From NCBI RefSeq assembly GCF_024868665.1, contig NC_079892.1, positions 9,932,251 to 9,996,250 on the forward strand: DNA of 64,000 bases. The letters are read 5' to 3'. Shown here one piece after another: positions 15,838 through 29,096 of the stretch. This DNA is from Triplophysa rosa (lineage: Eukaryota > Chordata > Actinopteri > Cypriniformes > Nemacheilidae). The notes beneath the pieces were generated by a model. That model made no database searches. It had not been told where the DNA came from and saw only the letters and a list, made by a program, of their open reading frames with translations. Position numbers and translations under genes: made by a program. The number at the start of each line of letters is the position of its first letter. Within the stretch, counting starts at the first letter, position 1.

Positions 15838-18800
15838 ATCCATGAAATTAACATCATGGAATTTTAAAAACTCTGAATACTAAAGCTTTTTGTTTACCGG
15901 TTGTTATCGTCTTTATCTCAGCGAAACAAAGCACACAGTTATGTGTATTTGCCTCCATAATGGAGCTGTCAAATCCGGAGACTCACTGGACGCTGATAGA
16001 TTACATTTAGACAATACTAATTAACCCCTCGCATGACCTTCATTTAAAACACTCGCTCGAAAGAGAAGTGGACGCAAATTGCTGCAGAGTGAAAGATGTC
16101 TGCGCTTAATCATTCTCTCGTTCGCTTTCACTGCTTGCCCTTTTTCTGACACATACAAATGCGCACACTCCACAATTACAATTTGCCGATGCTCAAAGGA
16201 AGTTTCGATTAATGTTGCAAAAGCTAGGACAATACAGTGGCACTTGTGGCAATCTATGACAAAACTTCCTGTTAGGTCTGCGGGAGGTAGTTCATCCCTA
16301 ACCGGATATAATTAATTACATCAGATCTGCCTGTTAAGCTTTCTGTAAATATGCATCAGGTTTAAGTTCTTAATACCGTGCAGACGCATGCAGGTTTAGT
16401 CTACCGGGGTGATATTTATTCAGCGATCACGTTGTTGTCTCAGGTTGGCGTCATGTGCAGCTATAGATGTTTGATCTGGGGGATCTCGGGCATGGTGTGA
16501 AAATGTCAGAGTTATTTGTTTGACAGACAGATGCATGTCAACCTAAGTGAGAAAGACAAAATTGCCCGGTTACAAGAGATCTGCAGTCTTCTATGTTAGA
16601 CTAATGGGTCACAAGATGTCATTCAAAACCCTCAGTTGCGGGTTAGATAAGTGGTCTTGGGGTTGTTGCGTGTGCTCCCCTGGCATTCAAGTATTGGGAA
16701 GTTAGTACTTATTAGTTTAGTGTCGATTACTTTTAGTTTGGTAATTTCGTCTGGAATAAAATAGATAGGCATAATTCTCCCTTGCACTTCCCAACAAAGA
16801 CATGATGCTGTTTGGAAGTGCAACAGAATCGAGAGCAAATAACATGCAGTAGTTGCGTAATGGATGCTTTTTGTATTTCATAATTTGTGAGCTGCCACAA
16901 AGAATTATGGGAAATGAAGTTTAGTCGCTTAAGCTCATGAACTAGCTAAATTAGCAGTCGTTTCTGGAAAGCTGTCAAGCTATTCTTCATCAACATATCA
17001 TAAACGCTGCATAAATTAAATTGTAGAGTTAATGTTTAAAATTCGAAATGATTTATTATTTAATATTTAACTTTAATAAAAATAAACCATGGAATTACTA
17101 CAAATAAAAAAAAACATGGTTATTATAGACGGTTTCAGTGGCAACAACATAAACAAACGCTATGTGGCCAAACTTAACATCCAGTAGACCTCCGCAAAAA
17201 ACAATAACTGTTTTAATAAAATCTGAATATTTATTAATATTAATTAAATCTAAAATAAATTGTTATATTATAACCAAACACAGACCGGAAGTTAACTTCG
17301 GGCCAGGCACATGGGTCTGATGAAACCGTAAATAGCTGCTATGTGCACTGTAAACCCTAAATTTGTTGCACAAAATTAGGTAATCGTGACTAAACGTCAC
17401 TTGTAATGTTGTTTAAGACCAAGCATTGTTTAAAAACATCTAGTTTAACTAAAATAAAATCCATAAAACATCATTTTTAGTTCATAATACTAGTAGAAAA
17501 TGCCATGAGGAATACCCATAAGCCCTTGCTTGTGAATATTTTGGAAAGTCACCATTCAGGTGATTAGTATTTGCTTCGGTACATGGACCCTATTTAGCAT
17601 ATTATCAATAATCAATACACCAAAAACATGGTTACACTTTTACTACAAAACATCTGAATCACTGTTTTGTCAAACCATGTCAGTCAAACCAATACCAACT
17701 AGCTTCCGTCAAGGATAAAGTTTTCCAAATATAAGTAATTATAATAATCATTTGATAATCAGGCGGTGCAATATTGAAAAAACTACAAAAGTGAAAATGA
17801 AAACTTAAAACTCCCATCCAAGAGACTTCACTTTCTGTCTCTTATGTGCTTGTAAATAAACCAAAAAGAGAAACCACTTGACTGGGAAAACATTGCTCAC
17901 TTTCATACAGGCCAGACCCGGAGTTGTGTTCTACCGCTTACGTGCACGAACAAAGAGACATGACTCAATTATCATGGTTCAGTTTCTTTACACGAAGCCT
18001 ATTAGTTGATATCGTGACACCTTATCTGAGGCCTCATTCTAAAGCAGACTAAAGCATGGATTTAGATAAGCCTCCACTGAGAGACGCTGTCGATATCGCA
18101 TGAATGAGGTAGATTGTCTCACATGCGTAATCATGCCCCGGCCTTTTATTCTAAAATTACACTCTCGCCATAGCCGAATCCACAAGACACTCTTTTTGAA
18201 GATGTCTCAGGAGTTTGCGATGCAATTCACACTCCGGTTCAGGCGACTTGCTTCTGCGGCTCTCAGACACGCAGCGTGCGAGAGCTGCCATTTGTGTGCC
18301 ATTTTCAGCCTCACACCTCAGCCTGTCAGACAGCCCGCTCTCAAGAGACTTCTAGCTTAGCATAAGCGTAGAATCATGCATCTCGTACCGCCTGCGTCTC
18401 GCACCCCAAGCAAATAAATGCGAGCTTGCATGCTGCTACTGTATACTCATACCTGCATCTTTCAAAGAACCGGCCAGGTTCAGATGATGAGTAACTTGAG
18501 GCGAGGTTGAAGTAGCGCTTGCATTTTTGAAACTTTGGTGAAACCGGAAAAGTAGCGGACCGTTGAGTGCCTTGAGATGGGACAAATATATCCAACTGCG
18601 TTCTGCTTGAAGAGATCTCTTAGCTTGTCGAGCTGATAAACGCTGTTTTCCTAGGCAGAACACATCTGAGGTAAATGGAACTGAAATGCGAGGATGAGAT
18701 GAACCAGAGAGATGCCGAAAGGCCATGAAAGTTCCAAAAAGGGCTGTGAAAGTTAAAACATTATCACACGCGATTAAAGGTTTAATGGTATTTTAATAGT

Positions 18801-18980
18801 GTTAAGATGTTTTAAAGCATACAATTGACATTATTTCATTTGGTTCTGGAGATGACTGGAACAGATTCAATTCCATTGACGTTTTAATCGATTGACAACT
18901 CTTGTTATAACAAACGGCGGGAAAATCGTTCTCACTCCTTTTTTTACCGCAGATTCTCAAGTTCTCTTTGATTTACAGAC
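15838..18980. other. intronic stretch, no gene recognised
   Basis: Several open frames of 66-96 codons (18100-18726) overlap on opposite strands and share no family features. No paired transposon ends were found. Confidence 0.45.
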
Positions 18981-18989
18981 CTATAAATA

Positions 18990-19440
18990 TTCAGCAAAGC
19001 CTTCAGAATCAGTTACCTCATATCTCAGTCCTCTAGACCAAACAGGTATATCAAAAACAACAATCATTATGAATATCTGCAGAACAACAACAAAACCGTA
19101 ACTGTATCACTTGACATAGAAAAAAGCATTTGATGATGTGGACTGGCAGTGTCTTATTGCAATATTGGAAAATAACAGTTTTGTGGAGTCACTTATTAAA
19201 TGGATCAATGCAAAGTATTGTACAATCCCCCACGGCACATGTTATTAAAAATACGAATGTCCACTATCCACTGTATTTTTACCCTCTATATTGAAGCACT
19301 AGTTGATGTCTAAGAAAATAACATTATTACTAACCAAACAACATAGAACACAAAATCTTACTCTGTGCTGACAATATTCTCTTCTAATCCATCAAGGTTT
19401 TTCCTGAATTATCTGACTGCTCTGTTAACTCCATAAAATG
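18990..19440 (+). pseudogene. L1-clade LINE reverse transcriptase relic
   Basis: Three RT landmarks appear in order on the plus strand. LSPLDQTGISK lies near 19028. A VSLDIEKAFDDVDW-like core (with one extra A interrupting the frame) lies near 19105-19150. A degraded catalytic box LLCADNILF, in place of the usual LYADDILLF, lies near 19358-19385. Spacing and motifs fit an L1/Swimmer-type LINE. Frameshifts, stops and the altered catalytic box make it a dead fragment without endonuclease. Confidence 0.65.
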
Positions 19441-19633
19441 AAAATATTCAGTTAACTTGGCAAACACAAAAACTTTTGCACGCAATTAAATTACTTCAAA
19501 CTTTATAAACTTCAAACACAAAGGGAACTTTTTAAACAGATTTGTTCCAGTCATTCTTCTTTGTCACCTTAAACAGACTAATAAGCTCTTTGCACTACCT
19601 TACATCTGCACTGTTGTATATTTCACTGGTTTG

Positions 19634-20560
19634 TGTCACGGATGTGGCAAGAAAGAACCCAAGCGCAGGCAGCGGGAGTACGGGGATAACAAACAGACTT
19701 TTAATGACAACCAAAAACACAAAACAAAGACCCGCGATGGGGTAAAACTCATGAACAAGCAAAACAGCAGCCTCTTCTCAGACGGGTGAGGCGCTGAGTG
19801 AGGCAGCAGTTGAAGATCGTCTTCAACTCTGCCTCGTTGAACTCATGCGCCTCTGCCACCGCCGAGAATGCCCCGGCGAACTCCCGGTTCCCGTAGTCCC
19901 CCTGGCGGGACCCTAGCAGCAAGCGGGCTAGGGCGGACCGTGAGGACGATGCCGTGCCATCCATCTTGCTGCCCGCTGGGTTCTGTACGGGCTCGGTCAT
20001 TCTGTCACGGATGTGGCAAGAAAGAACCCAAGCGCAGGCAGCGGGAGTACGGGGATAACAAACAGACTTTTAATGACAACCAAAAAACAAAAACAAAGAC
20101 CCGCGATGGGGTAAAACTCATGAACAAGCAAAACAGAGTACAAAAAGTACAGAACGAAGACTAACTAAACAATAGACTGAATAAACACTAGACAAACTAA
20201 ACTAAACTAAACACTTACTGACACAACGAAACAGGAACAGGAACAGGCAATACTGAAATACACTGTACGAGTAACAAGACGGACTGAATACAATGACCGA
20301 GCACAGGACAATGAAACATGAGGGTATTATATAGGGCAAGACAAACGAGGGATAACGACACAGGGCAGGTGAGAAACATTAGACACGGCAGGGAAGCAAT
20401 ACATGAAACGAGAGGGGCGGGGCCAATGACAAGACACGAGAAAGCACATGAGATGTCAAAACGTAAACAACTCATGGCTTTCTCACATGAAACCTAAGGG
20501 CTCCGTCCCGATCCTGCCACACGACTAGAAATACAGAACCAAGAAGGCAGGACCGTGACA
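19634..20560 (-). mobile_element. internally deleted LTR retrotransposon
   Basis: Read on the minus strand: a complete ~558 bp LTR (20560-20003; TGTCACGG...CCGTGACA), about 235 bp of internal sequence with a gag-like start, then only the last ~134 bp of the 3' LTR (19767-19634). The 132 bp shared by the two LTRs is nearly identical. A GGTTTG duplication flanks both ends (19628-19633 and 20561-20566). One deletion running from gag into the 3' LTR explains the structure. The LTR resembles the solo LTR at 43979-44551. A Ty3/gypsy-type element is likely but cannot be proven without pol. Confidence 0.8.
19769..20000 (-). pseudogene. gag-like N-terminal fragment of LTR element
   Basis: The minus-strand frame opens with MTEPVQNPAGSKMDGTASS immediately after the 5' LTR end (20003) and runs about 77 codons before passing into 3' LTR sequence. 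The position right behind the LTR and the soluble, helical, acidic-basic mix fit the start of a gag/capsid frame. No zinc knuckle, protease or polymerase is present, and the deletion removed them. Confidence 0.55.
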
Positions 20561-21109
20561 GGTTTGCACTCTATCTACCATTACCTATCTCTTTCTTTTT
20601 TTTAAATATCCCTGCTTGTAATAGTTGTATTTTACATATATATACTAATCTGTATTTATCTGTTTTTTTAATATATTTTTTTATTCTGTGTAGTGTTATT
20701 TGTATGCATCATGGGTCTGAGAGTAACGCAATTTCAATCCTCTATATGTATGTACTGTACATGTGGCAGAATTGACAATAAAGCAGACTTTGACTTTGAT
20801 ATTAAATTAATAATTGAAAGACACCATAACACTGAATCCCAAACCATGTTAACATTGCTACCCAGGCCCGGTACTAGGCTGCTTTGACTGGGGGGGCAAT
20901 TACATATTCTGATTGGGCAGATACATAATCAAAGCTCATTGCATGCATAATTTTTAAAAATATTCTGTGATTAAACTGACATGTCATTATTTTATAGAGA
21001 ATACAAGTACAAGCATTTAGTAAGTATTTAATAATAATAAGTATTTAATTTTTAATCATTTGAATTGTCAGCTGGATATGTTTGGATGGGCCCATCACAT
21101 TAGTTGGAA

Positions 21110-21600
21110 TTTTTTTATTTTTCATTTATCCCTTATTTTCCCAGCAAAGTCCCAATGAGATCAAAAGAAATCTCTTCTTCCAGAGAGTCCTGGCTAAGAT
21201 GACCATACAAAATTTCACAACAAAATCACAACAATAATACATCCCATACACAGAACAAAATTAAATGCATAGCCGATTAAATAATAAAAAACAACAAGGA
21301 GGTAATACTAATAGAATTAATAGATAAATACCATCCAACTTTTTAAATAAGGATGCATGCTTAAAGATAATATCACCATAATCCAGAATGGGTAATAACA
21401 TACTCTGTATAATTTGCTTTCTAACTCCAGAGAGACATTTTTTTGTTGAAAGAGAAAACCTACATCTATATGAGCGTCAAAAGTCAGCTTCTCATCAAGC
21501 CATAATCCTAGATATTTATAGGCTGGTACTCTTTTGATATGCAAACCATCAGAGGTAGAAAGAGAAGGCGCACATGACGTAGAGCAACTACGAGATATAC
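21110..21600 (-). pseudogene. LINE ORF2 C-terminal fragment and 3' region
   Basis: The minus-strand frame 21317-21544 contains IKRVPAYKYLGLWLDEKLTF, the conserved 'YLG-W-D--L-F--HI' element downstream of the RT active site in LINE polymerases. A later L-ESK--RVCYYPFWIMVI segment matches the usual 'ILDYGD' region in a shifted, degraded form. The proximal part (21110-21230, CCCAATGAGATCAAAAGAAATC) looks like the 3' UTR of the same element. Frameshifts and the missing active site show a dead 3' fragment. Confidence 0.6.
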
Positions 21601-22416
21601 TTAGTTTTGTTTACATTAAAAACTAATTTCAATTTTGATAAATTATGCTGTAAAATATTAAAAGAATCAAGGAATAAACATATCTTCTATTTATCCATCT
21701 TATTTAATCTTAACTTTATACCACTTTTATAACAAAATATCATTTAATCACAAGTTGAACTTTCCCCTCTCCCTTATCGGATACACTGCCAGTTAAAATG
21801 TCTGTTCTACCCAGAATGAATCTGTTTACAATGACCATACACTATAAAAAACCTGCACAGATTCTAGATCTTACAAGAATATCAAAAATCCATGAATAGC
21901 ATCACAGACCAAAAGACACAAGAAACAAGGAAAACTAACTTACAGTAAGTACCATTACGACTGTAGTACTTAAAAGTACTATTAGGAGTATAAATAAAAA
22001 TACCAATAGCTGACGTTTTCTGAAAATCCTAATATTACTGTATTGATACTGTATTGACACTTGATAATCCTAAAAACCATGAATCTTAAAAACAAAAGTT
22101 GTATTGGTTAACTTCAGGTAAAGCTACAATCTGTTACTTTTTTGGTTAATGAACAAATATCACACTGTTATAATGATGTTATAAGCTGTTATGAGCTGTT
22201 GGATACAGTTTTGCAGGAAATTTCAGTTTGACATCAATTTACTTCTACCCACTTACATCTAAGTAGGTAACGTAACCTGTTAATTTTTTAAAAACATAAA
22301 ATCACAAAGATGGCGATAGAAGCAAAAGTTACAGATTGCAGCTGTAATGCACAATAAACTAACATCATAAAATATGTGTATTAACATTAACAACTCTAAC
22401 AGAGACCGATAAGTAC
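21601..22416. other. intronic stretch, nothing recognised
   Basis: Very AT-rich; the first part may be further degraded LINE sequence continuous with 21110-21600. Confidence 0.4.
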
Positions 22417-22726
22417 TAGAGATGTAATAATCGGTATCGGTCGATAAAAACAATTTTTCACAGTTTAAAAACAGCCGATGATCAGGGCAGATATATCCTG
22501 TCAATCAATAGAGGACAAGAAAAGCAATGAATTTGTGCTGTGTATATAGAAAATGTTAAGAAACATCACCAGTTTGATGTTCAATATTAATAGTCATTAA
22601 TATTTCTTAACTTTCTGAATGTTATTAATTTATATAATTTAATCTTCAATATCGCTATCGGCAAATATCACTTTGAATAATCGGCTACTGGTATCGGTAG
22701 AGAAATTTAGTATCAATGCATCTCTA
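22417..22726. repeat. MITE with TAGAGATG ends
   Basis: Terminal inverted repeats TAGAGATGTAATAAT and ATGCATCTCTA. Subterminal repeats of ATCGGTATCGG and its inverse lie just inside both ends, as is typical for hAT-type MITEs of fish. No coding content. Confidence 0.65.
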
Positions 22727-24395
22727 ATAAATAGTGTTCAAATAATTGTTAGTTCATAATAGCTAATGAATTAAGCTATTAAACAATTAAACTATTAAAC
22801 AATATAACCTGACTGTTACCATAATTCTGTTGTTGCTATTCTTATAATTCAGTTCTATTTTGCAAACTAAATCTAAGCCTCATCCCCAAAACATGAGATC
22901 ACTACCTCCTACTTTTCATGCACCAATAAAATCCTGTTGGATAAAATCAAGTCCTTACATTATTTACAGCTCAATACTCTGTTTCACTCTGAACAGAATC
23001 ACATTACGCAAGCTAAATCGTGTGTTGTGTTTAAGTTTAAGTTCTCACGCTTTCAATTAAGTTGTTTACATTACGGTCACTACCAAGTGCCGCCACAGGA
23101 CGAGATGTTTGTTCACCTTAACCGTGATTTGGGCACTCAAACCACCCCAGATAACCCATCCAAAGAATCCCTATACAATCCTTTAATTACCGAAGATAGC
23201 AGAGCTCATACTAATTCTGATTCTCCAAATGAGTAAATTTCCTTTAAGTGGATTATAATAAGCCAAAGGCCTGGAGGATGCGCATCTTACTCAGATTCTG
23301 ACAGCGTGGTGAAGCAAACAGGATTTATCCTCTCAAAGGCAACACTGTCGATGTAGAGATGGAATTAGCATAAGTCACCCCCCCAGGCGCGAGCTGTGAA
23401 ATATGAGCGGAGCTGCAATAGTCAAACTTTTTTTGGGTTGACTGAAATAGGATATCCGCAATTAATGAAAAGATGCAGATATGCGGGATGGCAACATCTT
23501 CAGGGTTCTGGGTTGAAATTGTTTAAAGGGAATAATCACGAGACTTTGCGCAGCCAGTTTTGCTATGGGCTGTGAGTATCATTATTATTCAAATAACCCC
23601 GTTTTAAGTCATTTGAATACACTCAAGTGAGTCTAAATTATTACTGGCACTCGAGTCATGTATTGTGAATAGTTTATTAATAGTTAACACTTGGCTGTGG
23701 ACATTGAGTTGAATAATATGCTTAATGGGCATAAGCACTAGTTTTTCTCTCCGTCAAACTTGCCAAGAAATAAATTCACTGTTAAATTCATTACTTCATG
23801 ACACTAACTGTCTATGTGATCAATAGACGAGGAAGAGTGTCCGGGTATACTGTCAGGTACTGTAAAGGTACAATTTTGTTCCTAGGTGAACAAAACATAT
23901 AACTGTATCTTTGAAGGTACACAAAATGTCTTTACGGCACAACTATGTACCCAAAAGGGTAACACATTTTATGTTTTGAACCTGTAGAGGTAAGAAAAAA
24001 GGAACCGTTAGGAGTACAACCCAGCTGACAGCTATCATACATTAAAAGGTACAGTTTTCTGGGAGTGTACACATTCTATGTCCTGTTAGTTTTAATGTCT
24101 TTTATTTTGAAGTTTATATAATGTTGTCACTTCCTGTTGTAGTCATGTCCATGATTCTTGTAGTTCTTTCACTGTTACTCATCCTAATGTGTTAGTTGTT
24201 GTTACCCTGATATGTGTAATGTTACCCCAGTGTTTCCAGTGTATGCTTGGCAGTTATTGTTGTTGTTGTTATTTACATGCTGCTTTTGTGCTGTTGTTCT
24301 TTGGTTCATGCTTGTTGGATTAATAAATCCAAACATCTTTTATCTGCGTATAAATCCAACCAACTTCCAATCTGAACTCAAATGAATTTATAAGT
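22727..24395. other. intronic stretch, one degraded repeat
   Basis: 23840-24070 contains repeated GGTACA/TGTACC-type words (AAAGGTACAATTTTG near the start, AAAGGTACAGTTTTCTGGG near the end) and looks like a fish interspersed repeat. Overlapping plus-strand frames at 22860-23236 show no known domain. Confidence 0.45.
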
Positions 24396-24608
24396 ATTTT
24401 ACAAGGTGGCTAATTTGTATGAATTCGTACGGTGTGAATCGAAACGTACAGAAACGTACAATTAGTAGAAAAAATCAATACTGAAGGCCCATCCTTAAAC
24501 CCGCCCCTAAACCTAATGTCACTGGCGCGATAGCAAATCCTACTAAAATGTACGAACGATATAGTACGAATTCATTCAGATTAGCCAAAATTAGCCATCT
24601 CGTAAAAT
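24396..24608. repeat. MITE with ATTTTACAAGGTGGC ends, copy 1
   Basis: The left end ATTTTACAAGGTGGCTAATT pairs with the right end AATTAGCCATCTCGTAAAAT. A GAATTCGTAC-type word lies inside each end. A second copy is at 56528-56712. Confidence 0.75.
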
Positions 24609-27159
24609 GGAAATGAAACTCTTCATCTTTTTATAAATACAATAGCAGTTTTTTCACTGTCACAATGAAGAAATGTAATATATAAAACCTATGTAAACAC
24701 ATAAATATAATAAAATAGTCTCTTTAAAGCCTTTACAATGATAAAGTCATATACGTGTACACACAGCACACAAATTTGTTTCCAACAAGTAGCCGAATTA
24801 GAAATATACACATACTATATGTCCACATAGAAAACCTACACTTGGAAGTGCAGATTCCTGTATGGATCAAGCAATTTTTTCCAATGAGTAACAGTGTAGT
24901 GTTGCAAAAAATGCTCTTTATAAAACATTTCACAAAAAATTACATGCAAAATAATCTAAATAACCTTTTTTCTGTAATAAAGGGGCAAAGTCCTCCATTG
25001 TGACTGCAGAGTAAACCAGCAGTGACTCACTGCTTTGGTTCAGGTGTTAATTGCATCTTTAGTAATGATCACCTATTCCAACTCCAACCTACAGATTTAC
25101 AGTGCATTACATTAGCTCTATTCACAGCGCGTTTGAGGCGTTGTGTTCGGCTGAAATGCTCTAATCTCTACAGCGGGTGCTGTATAATTCCTACAATCAA
25201 AGCAATAGAAGACAAAAAAGGCGTACTTAAATTCATGAATACTTGAGTTTTTCCACCGCATTTCTCTTGTCTATGGCAGTTTCTAATGCGATAGCAATAA
25301 ATTGATGGATTAGGTGTACCCAACACTTTCACAGCAAAAAATGGTGTTTGTCACGATTGAGTTCCATTCAATGTGATCTAGTGCTTCATGCAGACTTAAA
25401 GTACCTAATAGAGGACTATTTATTGTCAACTTATTGTCCTGCGCTAATATTTTTTCTTGCTGCTCAATGGTGCCTCAAACTATAATCGTCTGAAATTGAT
25501 CAGACAGCACATGAAGAAATCATGTCCCTGCTCATTTCTTCAACATGTCTTCAACTGCTGCCTGGACATAAAAATGTCCTTCTCCTGAACTTGCTGCTGG
25601 TTTAAGATTTTTTTTTAAAGGTTTTCCCAAACAATCCCCCTTCTGCCATTGGTCGAACAAACACATGGTCCAATCCCCAACATTGAATCTCTGAAGCATC
25701 TTCCACTACACCCTTTTGTACATCAAACTTTTGTGCATCCTTATATTGCATGTCTCAGTGTTACCTCTTTGCCTTTATGTGTACACAAAACAAATATCCA
25801 CCACAATAAACAATCTCAGCAGAATCTCAACTGGTTGATACATTCTGAGCATCGCACACCATTAACATTCCATCACACTGCCCAACACTAGCAAACCTTG
25901 CATGCATAAAGGACCGCAGGAGGACTTGGATTGAAACAAAGGTGGCAAAGCTTCAAAAAGCCCCGACTCGAGTTTGGACGTCCAAGAGTCTCACGAATTT
26001 CTCTCTTAGTGCCAATGGGATGAAGTCACATCCCCAGCGTGCGAGAAAGGTAAGCTGTCCATGCGATTAGCAATACTGTGTAGATCTCCAATCACATCCT
26101 GGTTTTCTTTGATCACGGGCCCTTGGAAACTCTGCAGAAACAACAGCTGATGATAAGTCTGTAGAACGAGTCTGAAATGCTTGTGAACCAGCCACATTAT
26201 CATCAGCCAAGCGTACTGAATGTGCCAGAACGTTCGTCTAGCTCCGACAGACAGCTACCTGTGGTATTTGGCTGGCATTTACAAATGTAGCCTCTGGTTG
26301 AGGTTTGAAAAAACAGAAGCTGCTGTGCACAAACAGGAACTAGGTGGCAATTAAGGAGAGCCAGAACTCTGCCGCCTCCATTCCGAACGGGGTGGGTTAC
26401 GTAAGCAGTGCAGGGTAGGAAATGGCCCCATCCATCACAAACCTGCAAATTACCATCACGTTTTATGACTGTTTGAAATGAGCATTGTTTAATGCTTGAA
26501 AAATGTGCAGGAATAAAGTATGAAGGTTTGAATGTGTTCTGAGTGCAGAAAAAAAATTCTGTAAAAAAACTTGAAAAAACTGCAAGTCAGAGCTCAGCCT
26601 TAGGCACGTGTGGGTAGAAACACTTGCAACATTCCCTTTATAATGCATAATATAACATATGGTTAAGCTGAATTGCAGGTTGTTAGCATACAAGACAAAT
26701 GCAAAGGTTTATCTTTCCATATAGTTGCTTATTTCAGAATTGTTACAATCTGTAACTTTTTGGCTTAAAAATAAACACAAATCTGTAATTGAGCAAGTGC
26801 ACAAAAATGAAAGAAGAACTGTTCCTGAAAGAGAAAGCTTATAATAAGGATTTAGAAGTTAAGCTGTTTGGTGCAGTTTTGCAGGAAATGTCATTTTGAC
26901 GTCTTTCGTGTCCATCAAAGTGTTTTTTCCTGAAGCTAGTGTATTTTTAAATTGTTTGCGAAGGTAAGCGCACCACTTTAAATCACCAGCAGTTGCTGTT
27001 TTTATTCTACACTCAGCGCTGATCACAGAGAAAAACTTTTTATTCGTCTAATTACCTAATATCACACCAATTGGTACATGCTACTTTTACGATGTCTACC
27101 TACCTGAAAAACAATGCAAAAGTTAATATTCATGTCTCCAAGTATCCATTTCTGTACCG
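24609..27159. other. intronic stretch, no gene recognised
   Basis: Open frames of 60-82 codons occur on both strands (for example 24755-25003 and 26203-26448) and match nothing I recognise. No paired transposon termini seen. Confidence 0.45.
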
Positions 27160-27511
27160 GGGGTGTCACAATATACTGGCATTGACAATAACCATGATAT
27201 TGTGTTAATACTCATATGATTCATATGATAATATAAATTATTCAGCTGCTGTTAAAAAAAAGTTGCAATGGTTACAAACTCCCGCTTGACTCCCTACACT
27301 CATTTTTTGTGTTTGATTTATTGACAAAAAAGAGTTTGATTTATTGACAAAAAAGAGAAAACACAAAATAAACTAAAAGATGAATTTGTCTGATAACATT
27401 GTTTATTTATTTATTTAAAAATATTCAAATATATATTGTGATGATATCATTATTGCTCATTCTTTTGGCTACGATAATCGTGTAGTGAAAACCTGACATC
27501 ATGACAGCCCT
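27160..27511. repeat. hAT-like MITE, GGGTGTCA ends
   Basis: The left end GGGGTGTCACAATA and right end CATGACAGCCC form imperfect inverted repeats. The interior has ATGATATTGTG/CGATAATCGTG words typical of the 'GGGCTGTCA-CGATA' class of fish hAT MITEs. A tandem pair of 27-bp TTTGATTTATTGACAAAAAAGA-type units lies inside near 27310-27358. Confidence 0.55.
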
Positions 27512-28875
27512 GGCCAGATGATATCCCTGGCTACCACAATATTAACATTTGTTGATTAAATAAACATACTACCAAAACACATACTAGTGCCACATGATGT
27601 TCCACATCATAGCAACTAAAGTGTCTTAGCTGAAAAAACTGTGCAGTTCATGTATTAAAAAAAGTTAATACATGAACTGCAGTGAAACAGTATGCAAAAG
27701 ATTTTCTATATAAATCAAATCTGCTTGCATGAGCCCATGTAAGACCCTTGTTGACATAAAAACGATTCAACTGTGAAATAACAAAAAAATACATATATTA
27801 CCTTGCGCAACACCACCATATGCATTCACTGCCTCCACATTTCCTATGGCTAAAAACAGGCCCATCTGTCATGGGCAGGAGGAAGCCTGTCAATCTTCCT
27901 TCATGAGCAGTTGGCCATAGATGAATCAGCCTCAGGCTTTCGGCATCCGACACCCTTGCAAATGCCACGTGCACACACATATATATGCACATGTACAATC
28001 AAGCTATAAAATCCAGGGAGGGAATGAAGATTTTATCGTGGCCCAATCAGAACGTCGCTTGTCAAAGGATGTGAATGTTGCTCCAGACGGTCTGCCGTAA
28101 TGAAATCGACGGGTAAAGGAACAAGATGAAAACTGCCACAGTCAATCAGCTCTTTCAAAGTGTGAGTGAAATGCTTTTGCCTGGAGGGATAAGCTGAGAT
28201 GTGACATAACAATCATTCCGTAAAAAGACGTGTTATCTGTTTGTAGTCTGTGACTACGATGTTTGTGAAGCACATGTGTTAAGAATAATGCTTCCGTCTG
28301 TCAAATATTTTGTAATAGTAATTATTATTATTATTAAATATAAAAATATATAAAGAGATTACTTGCAAAAACAGATTAATCCGTTTTTAAAAATGTTCAA
28401 AAATCATGTTTTTACTGTGCATTCCAAGTAATGTCAATCAAAGTGCAGTTGGATGTTTTGATTAAGTAATAATAACTCAAACACAATAAAAACATGATAC
28501 CATGAAAAACATGATTTTTGAACATGTTTCTGCAAATAAACTCTCCATATGTTTTAGAATTATATATTTTATAATCTTAATCTATATAACGACGATTCTC
28601 TGGGGCAGAGCTCTCGTGAGGCGCTTGCCAGTCTGTGCACATGTGCAGTAGCTGAAACGACCTCGGAAAAAGTAGTGATTTTAGCCCAATTTAATCTTAG
28701 CAAACCAAATTTATGGTACAGTCCATATCAGGTTTAATCTTTGTTTGGAAATATGCTATTTAATTGTGAATTTTGCCAGCGATTTTAGAAATATCTGCCT
28801 TACACCATTCAAAGAGATAGGATTGTTGACTTGCAAACATGGCCGCCGTGTGGCACAACTTCCGTAAACGGCTCT
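27512..28875. other. intronic stretch, nothing recognised
   Basis: No sustained coding signal. 28380-28530 holds a loose inverted repeat (AAAAATCATGTTTTTACTG against ACATGATTTTTGAACATG). Confidence 0.4.
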
Positions 28876-29075
28876 CACTAAATCCTTGGTGTTTCGAGTC
28901 TGACGTCATCATGCAACTGTGTTTTTTGGCAATTTTAACAATCATAGGTAGTTTATATGGTTAGAGTAAGGTTAGGGTTAGTGTAAAGGTTTCGTAAGAC
29001 TTGAAACACCAAGGATTTAGTCAAAACCAACAAGCCACGCCCACAGATCTGACTCGAAACACCAAGGATTTAGTG
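28876..29075. repeat. 25-bp perfect inverted repeat pair, third copy inside
   Basis: CACTAAATCCTTGGTGTTTC plus GAGTC at about 28876-28900 is the exact complement of the segment at about 29050-29074. A third copy with one change lies at about 28999-29021. The flanking words TTCCGTAAACGG also recur outside the pair. This looks like a short foldback element with no family that I can name. Confidence 0.65.
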
Positions 29076-29096
29076 AGAGTCTTCCGTAAACGGACC

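Larger units (their letters stand above)
19545..20815 (+). repeat. LINE 3' tail interrupted by an LTR element
   Basis: 19545-19633 and 20567-20815 read as one sequence once the LTR element and one GGTTTG copy are removed. The downstream end, GACAATAAAGCAGACTTTGACTTTGA, has an AATAAA signal and a short TTTGAC-type tail, typical of fish Rex/RTE-type LINE 3' ends. No coding sequence of this LINE remains in either flank. Confidence 0.55.

Noticed and set aside
26006..26693. Three consecutive minus-strand frames of 65-81 codons as a small gene
   Set aside because: No shared frame, no plausible splice sites linking them and no recognisable motif.
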